The notes under the pieces: generated by a model
What the model was told of the DNA's origin: nothing
The model's input: only the letters and a program-made list of their open reading frames with translations
Databases searched by the model: none
Assembly (NCBI GenBank): GCA_910574455.1
Contig: CAJSYZ010000001.1
Location: 3,641,424-3,705,423 of the forward strand
DNA length: 64,000 nucleotides
DNA from: Trichaptum fuscoviolaceum
Taxonomy: Eukaryota; Basidiomycota; Agaricomycetes; Hymenochaetales; Trichaptaceae
Direction of reading: 5' to 3'
Position numbers and translations under genes: made by a program
Part shown: piece after piece, positions 61,378 through 64,000 of the stretch
Layout of the letters: each line of letters opens with the position of its first letter
Position numbering within the stretch: the stretch's first letter is position 1

Positions 61378-62354
61378 TCCGTAGACATCCCATCATCCTC
61401 ATGATCCGATGGATCACTACACTCCGAGACGAACGTAACGCAAGACAAGTATCTCCGATCTCCTTTCCGAGTTCCATATCAACCGAGATGGATAGTGCGA
61501 TCGGACTGCGCAGCGGATGTGCAAGCACTTTTACGTCCATACCAGTAGCCGGGTCATGTAAATACACCTCCCAAGGCCCAACTCATAGTAATCGCTACTA
61601 ACATCCCGAAATCGTAATGTGTAAAACATCTCATATATAACCATTTTCGCTATTTAGAAGTACTATACTATTGTAAGTGGGATATCAGGAAAAGAGAAAA
61701 GAGAAAGATCAAAAAGAAGCAAATACTACACTACGAAAAAAGGGATAATGGAGACGGTAAGTACGGTATGTGAGATGAGATGCGAGGTTACGTGTCTTCT
61801 CGAAAGCTATATGCCCGGAGAGTGCGGCGAGAAGCGGTTGTCGACGTGAGGAACAGTGTGAAAGCGGGTATGAATAAAATGATGGGGAATAGGGAGAGAT
61901 ATTGCCAGGAGAAGAAAAGTGTGCAGTGTTTATATTGCAGGAAAAAGCGAACATGCTATGACAAACGAAAAAATATTGTGAACGAAGAAGATAAAGTTCA
62001 AGAGTGACAAACGCCCAGAGGATTACTGTTAGATCCAGGAGGAGCGAATAGATGGATGCGTCTAGGGCGAGTTGAATTAGATGGGAAAAGATAAAGTGAG
62101 AGAAAAAAAATAAAGAAAGCGAGCGAGCGTGGTGTGTAAAACTGAACTGAGCGAAGATGATATAATTGCGAGGATGCGATATGTTGTACTATGGTAAGAT
62201 GCATGCAGGAGTGATGGTCCGTCGGAATACACTAAAAAAAGTGATGGGAGCAAGGTGAGAAAAAAGGCAAGGAAAAAAAGAACAACATGTATCGCTGAAT
62301 AAAATGAAGAAATAGATTCAGCTTCAATAAGAAAAAATATTACATCCCTGATCG

Positions 62355-63963
62355 TTACACAGCGCCTGAGACAACGAGCCTCATCGGCGGCGCCAAGCTA
62401 GCCATGGGCGGGATCATCGGGTGCGAGGTCCGCATGTTCCCGTTCAGACATGACGGGTACAGTGCCAGAGCGCCTCCGCTTCCCGTTCGGTTGACGAACG
62501 ACGACGCATACGGGGAGGCGGAGCGGGAGGACGTCCGCGAGGCGGGAAGGGAGCGCGAGGCCGAGAGAGGGAGCGATGGGACGAGGAGTTTGCGCTGATG
62601 CGGGGGAGGGAATTTCGCGTGAGGGGTCGGGATCGGGATCGGGATGTGCGAGAGCGAGAGCGACTTGCTCGGAGTCGCGGAGCGCGAGCGCGAGCGCGTG
62701 TGTATGCGGAGGGCGTCGACGCGCGGGACGGATAAAGGATGCGGGAGGGGGAAATGCATGCTCATGTTGCTGTTGCCGTGCATCGCGGGCGTGCACGGGT
62801 CGAGGACGGAGTCGTTCGAGCTCGCGTCGGAGTAAACGGACGGGCTGGACGAGTTCGAGTCGCCGTCAGAGGAGTCAGATGGGCTCGAGTTCGCGGACGA
62901 GTCGGAGCTGCATGCTGAGTACGCAGGTGAGTCCGCGGCGGCAGAGAGAGGTGAGATGGGCGAAGGCGCGGGTACGCGATAGGCGTGGTGCGAAACAGCC
63001 GGGGCGTACAACTCCAGCGCATCGCGTCGTTCTCGGCGTCCCCTCTGCATCTCCGCAATGTCCATGTCGTCGCCGAACCCCATTTGCGCCAATTTTCTCT
63101 TCTCCGCACTCCCATTCCCGCGCTCCATCTTCACACTGCCGCCAAACTCGATCAAGTTGAGAGCCTTCAGGTCCAATGCGCCCACAGACGAGTGCGATCT
63201 GTTGCAGCGCACGGCGCGCGCGTCGACGAGATTCCAGAACTCGAGGTTGAGGTGCTCGGTGTGCACGCTGAGCTCAAAGTCGAGGACTTCGAGGAACTCG
63301 CGCTCGATGCGTGCGACATCGCGACGGCCAAAGACGCCGGTGCAGAGAGCCCAATGAACGTTCTTGAGCGATGAGTCGTTGAGATACTTGCTCGCGAGGA
63401 TGATGGCACCGAGAAATACGCGGTGGTGTGCCCATTCTATGGAAGGAGATGGGATTAGAGCTGAGCGGAAAGAAGCACACAGGGGGTCGGTGAGGGGATT
63501 GTATGGGATTGAAGGACAATAGGAACAGAAGATAGTACTCACCCTGGATGGCGATGCGGAGATGGGGCTTTGCGCGGTCAATGTAGATGAGGGCTCCTAA
63601 GACGACACTCATGGTGACCTCGGCGCGTCGAAGCACCTTTGTGAAGAACTCAATGAGCTTTGCACGCTCGTGGTTCGCATAGTTGGAGGCGCGGCGCGAG
63701 TGTTGACTTGCAGAGCTCGAAGGCTGCCCAAGCCCGTACTGAACGGCGTTATTGACCCGATCAGTGAGATACTCTGTAATCGACTGAGAATTAGATGATG
63801 CACGAGGCGATAACTGCGTGGAATACTGACCTATGATGGCAGGTGTGATCTTCGACTTGAGGAGCTGGGTGAGCTCTGGTTCAATCTGCTCTCTCTGTGT
63901 GTCGACCAATGTAGCGGTGGGTGAGCCACTGTCGGATGTCGCTGGCCAGAAGGGGGTCTCCAT
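62355..63963 (-). CDS. Pcl/Pho80-type cyclin
   Basis: The start at 63963 gives METPFWPATSDSGSP. An intron near 63829-63772 is removed to keep TPAIIEYLTDRVNNAVQYG in frame. The cyclin box spans two exons: LIEFFTKVLRRAEVTMSVVLGALIYIDR, then WAHHRVFLGAIILASKYLND and REFLEVLDFELSVH. This is the Pcl1/Pcl2/Pho80 pattern, cyclins that bind the Pho85 (Cdk5-like) kinase and act in G1 entry, polarity or nutrient signalling. A Ser/Pro-rich tail of about 280 residues follows, with many SP/TP sites, far longer than in yeast Pcl1. Stop TAA at 62357-62355. This locus is clearly more GC-rich than the flank downstream of it. A few bases of its promoter lie at the window edge. Confidence 0.88.
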
Positions 63964-64000
63964 TGCAGACGGTGGGTAGAGGATGTGTGTCAGCGCGGCG

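Larger units (their letters stand above)
59213..62354. other. Gene-poor region upstream/downstream of repeats and cyclin
   Basis: 3.1 kb. It contains GC-rich open stretches at 59525-59832 and 60416-60658 (+) with no ATG at a sensible place, a 34-codon ORF at 60095-60199, simple repeats near 60043 and 61327, and an A-rich 3' flank of the cyclin gene (61650-62350). No intact gene was recognised. Confidence 0.4.

Noticed and set aside
62576..63160. Plus-strand open frame of 194 residues opposite the cyclin
   Set aside because: It arises from GC-rich Ser/Arg coding sequence on the minus strand.
1..64000. CRISPR arrays, bacterial operons, rRNA genes, telomere repeats
   Set aside because: None seen; intron-rich genes show this is eukaryotic nuclear DNA.

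Overview
The window is nuclear DNA of a filamentous fungus, most probably a mushroom-forming basidiomycete (Agaricomycotina). Genes are split by many introns of about 50-70 bp with GT-AG ends and CTAAY-like branch sites. They sit on both strands at short spacing and encode typical fungal housekeeping proteins, and proteins are rich in Ser/Pro/Gln tracts. The species cannot be read from the sequence. I placed 20 protein-coding genes, most of them by joining exons by eye, so exon edges are reasoned but not checked against RNA.

Region 0-17 kb is dense: a HYPK-like NatA partner (-), TIM54 (+, from a 126 bp shared promoter), the meiotic helicase HFM1/MER3 (-), D-aminoacyl-tRNA deacylase (-), a PPIL1-type cyclophilin (+), a Cdc4/Fbw7-like F-box WD40 protein (-) and a BuGZ/ZNF207-like zinc-finger protein (+). 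Region 17-22.5 kb has no convincing intact gene, only scattered coding-like debris.

Region 22.5-46 kb is dense again: a Zn2Cys6 transcription factor (+), a small GPI-anchored secreted protein with a Kex2-like site (-), a Golgi apyrase (+), a PWWP-like chromatin protein (-), an Asi1/Asi3-like membrane RING protein (-), PGS1 (+), ECO1 (+), a glutaredoxin-like protein whose stop codon overlaps the start of a ZCCHC8-like zinc-knuckle protein (+), and a secreted type-B carboxylesterase (-). Region 46-52 kb holds a BTB-like gene (+), an AT-hook coiled-coil gene (+), and a gap with decayed coding-like sequence.

Region 52-62.3 kb is gene-poor. It carries an 86 bp tandem repeat next to a TATA-like motif, a long unidentified open stretch with frame breaks, and a clear 677 bp hAT-type MITE with perfect 12 bp inverted ends and an 8 bp target duplication. 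The window closes with a Pcl/Pho80-type cyclin (-).

The genes do not form one pathway. Several serve chromosome biology (HFM1, ECO1, BuGZ, Cdc4, the cyclin), and others serve mitochondria (TIM54, PGS1), RNA (PPIL1, ZCCHC8, DTD) or the cell surface and secretion (apyrase, esterase, GPI protein). The most unusual points are the ATGA gene overlap, the Kex2/GPI protein, the MITE and the anonymous decayed open stretches.
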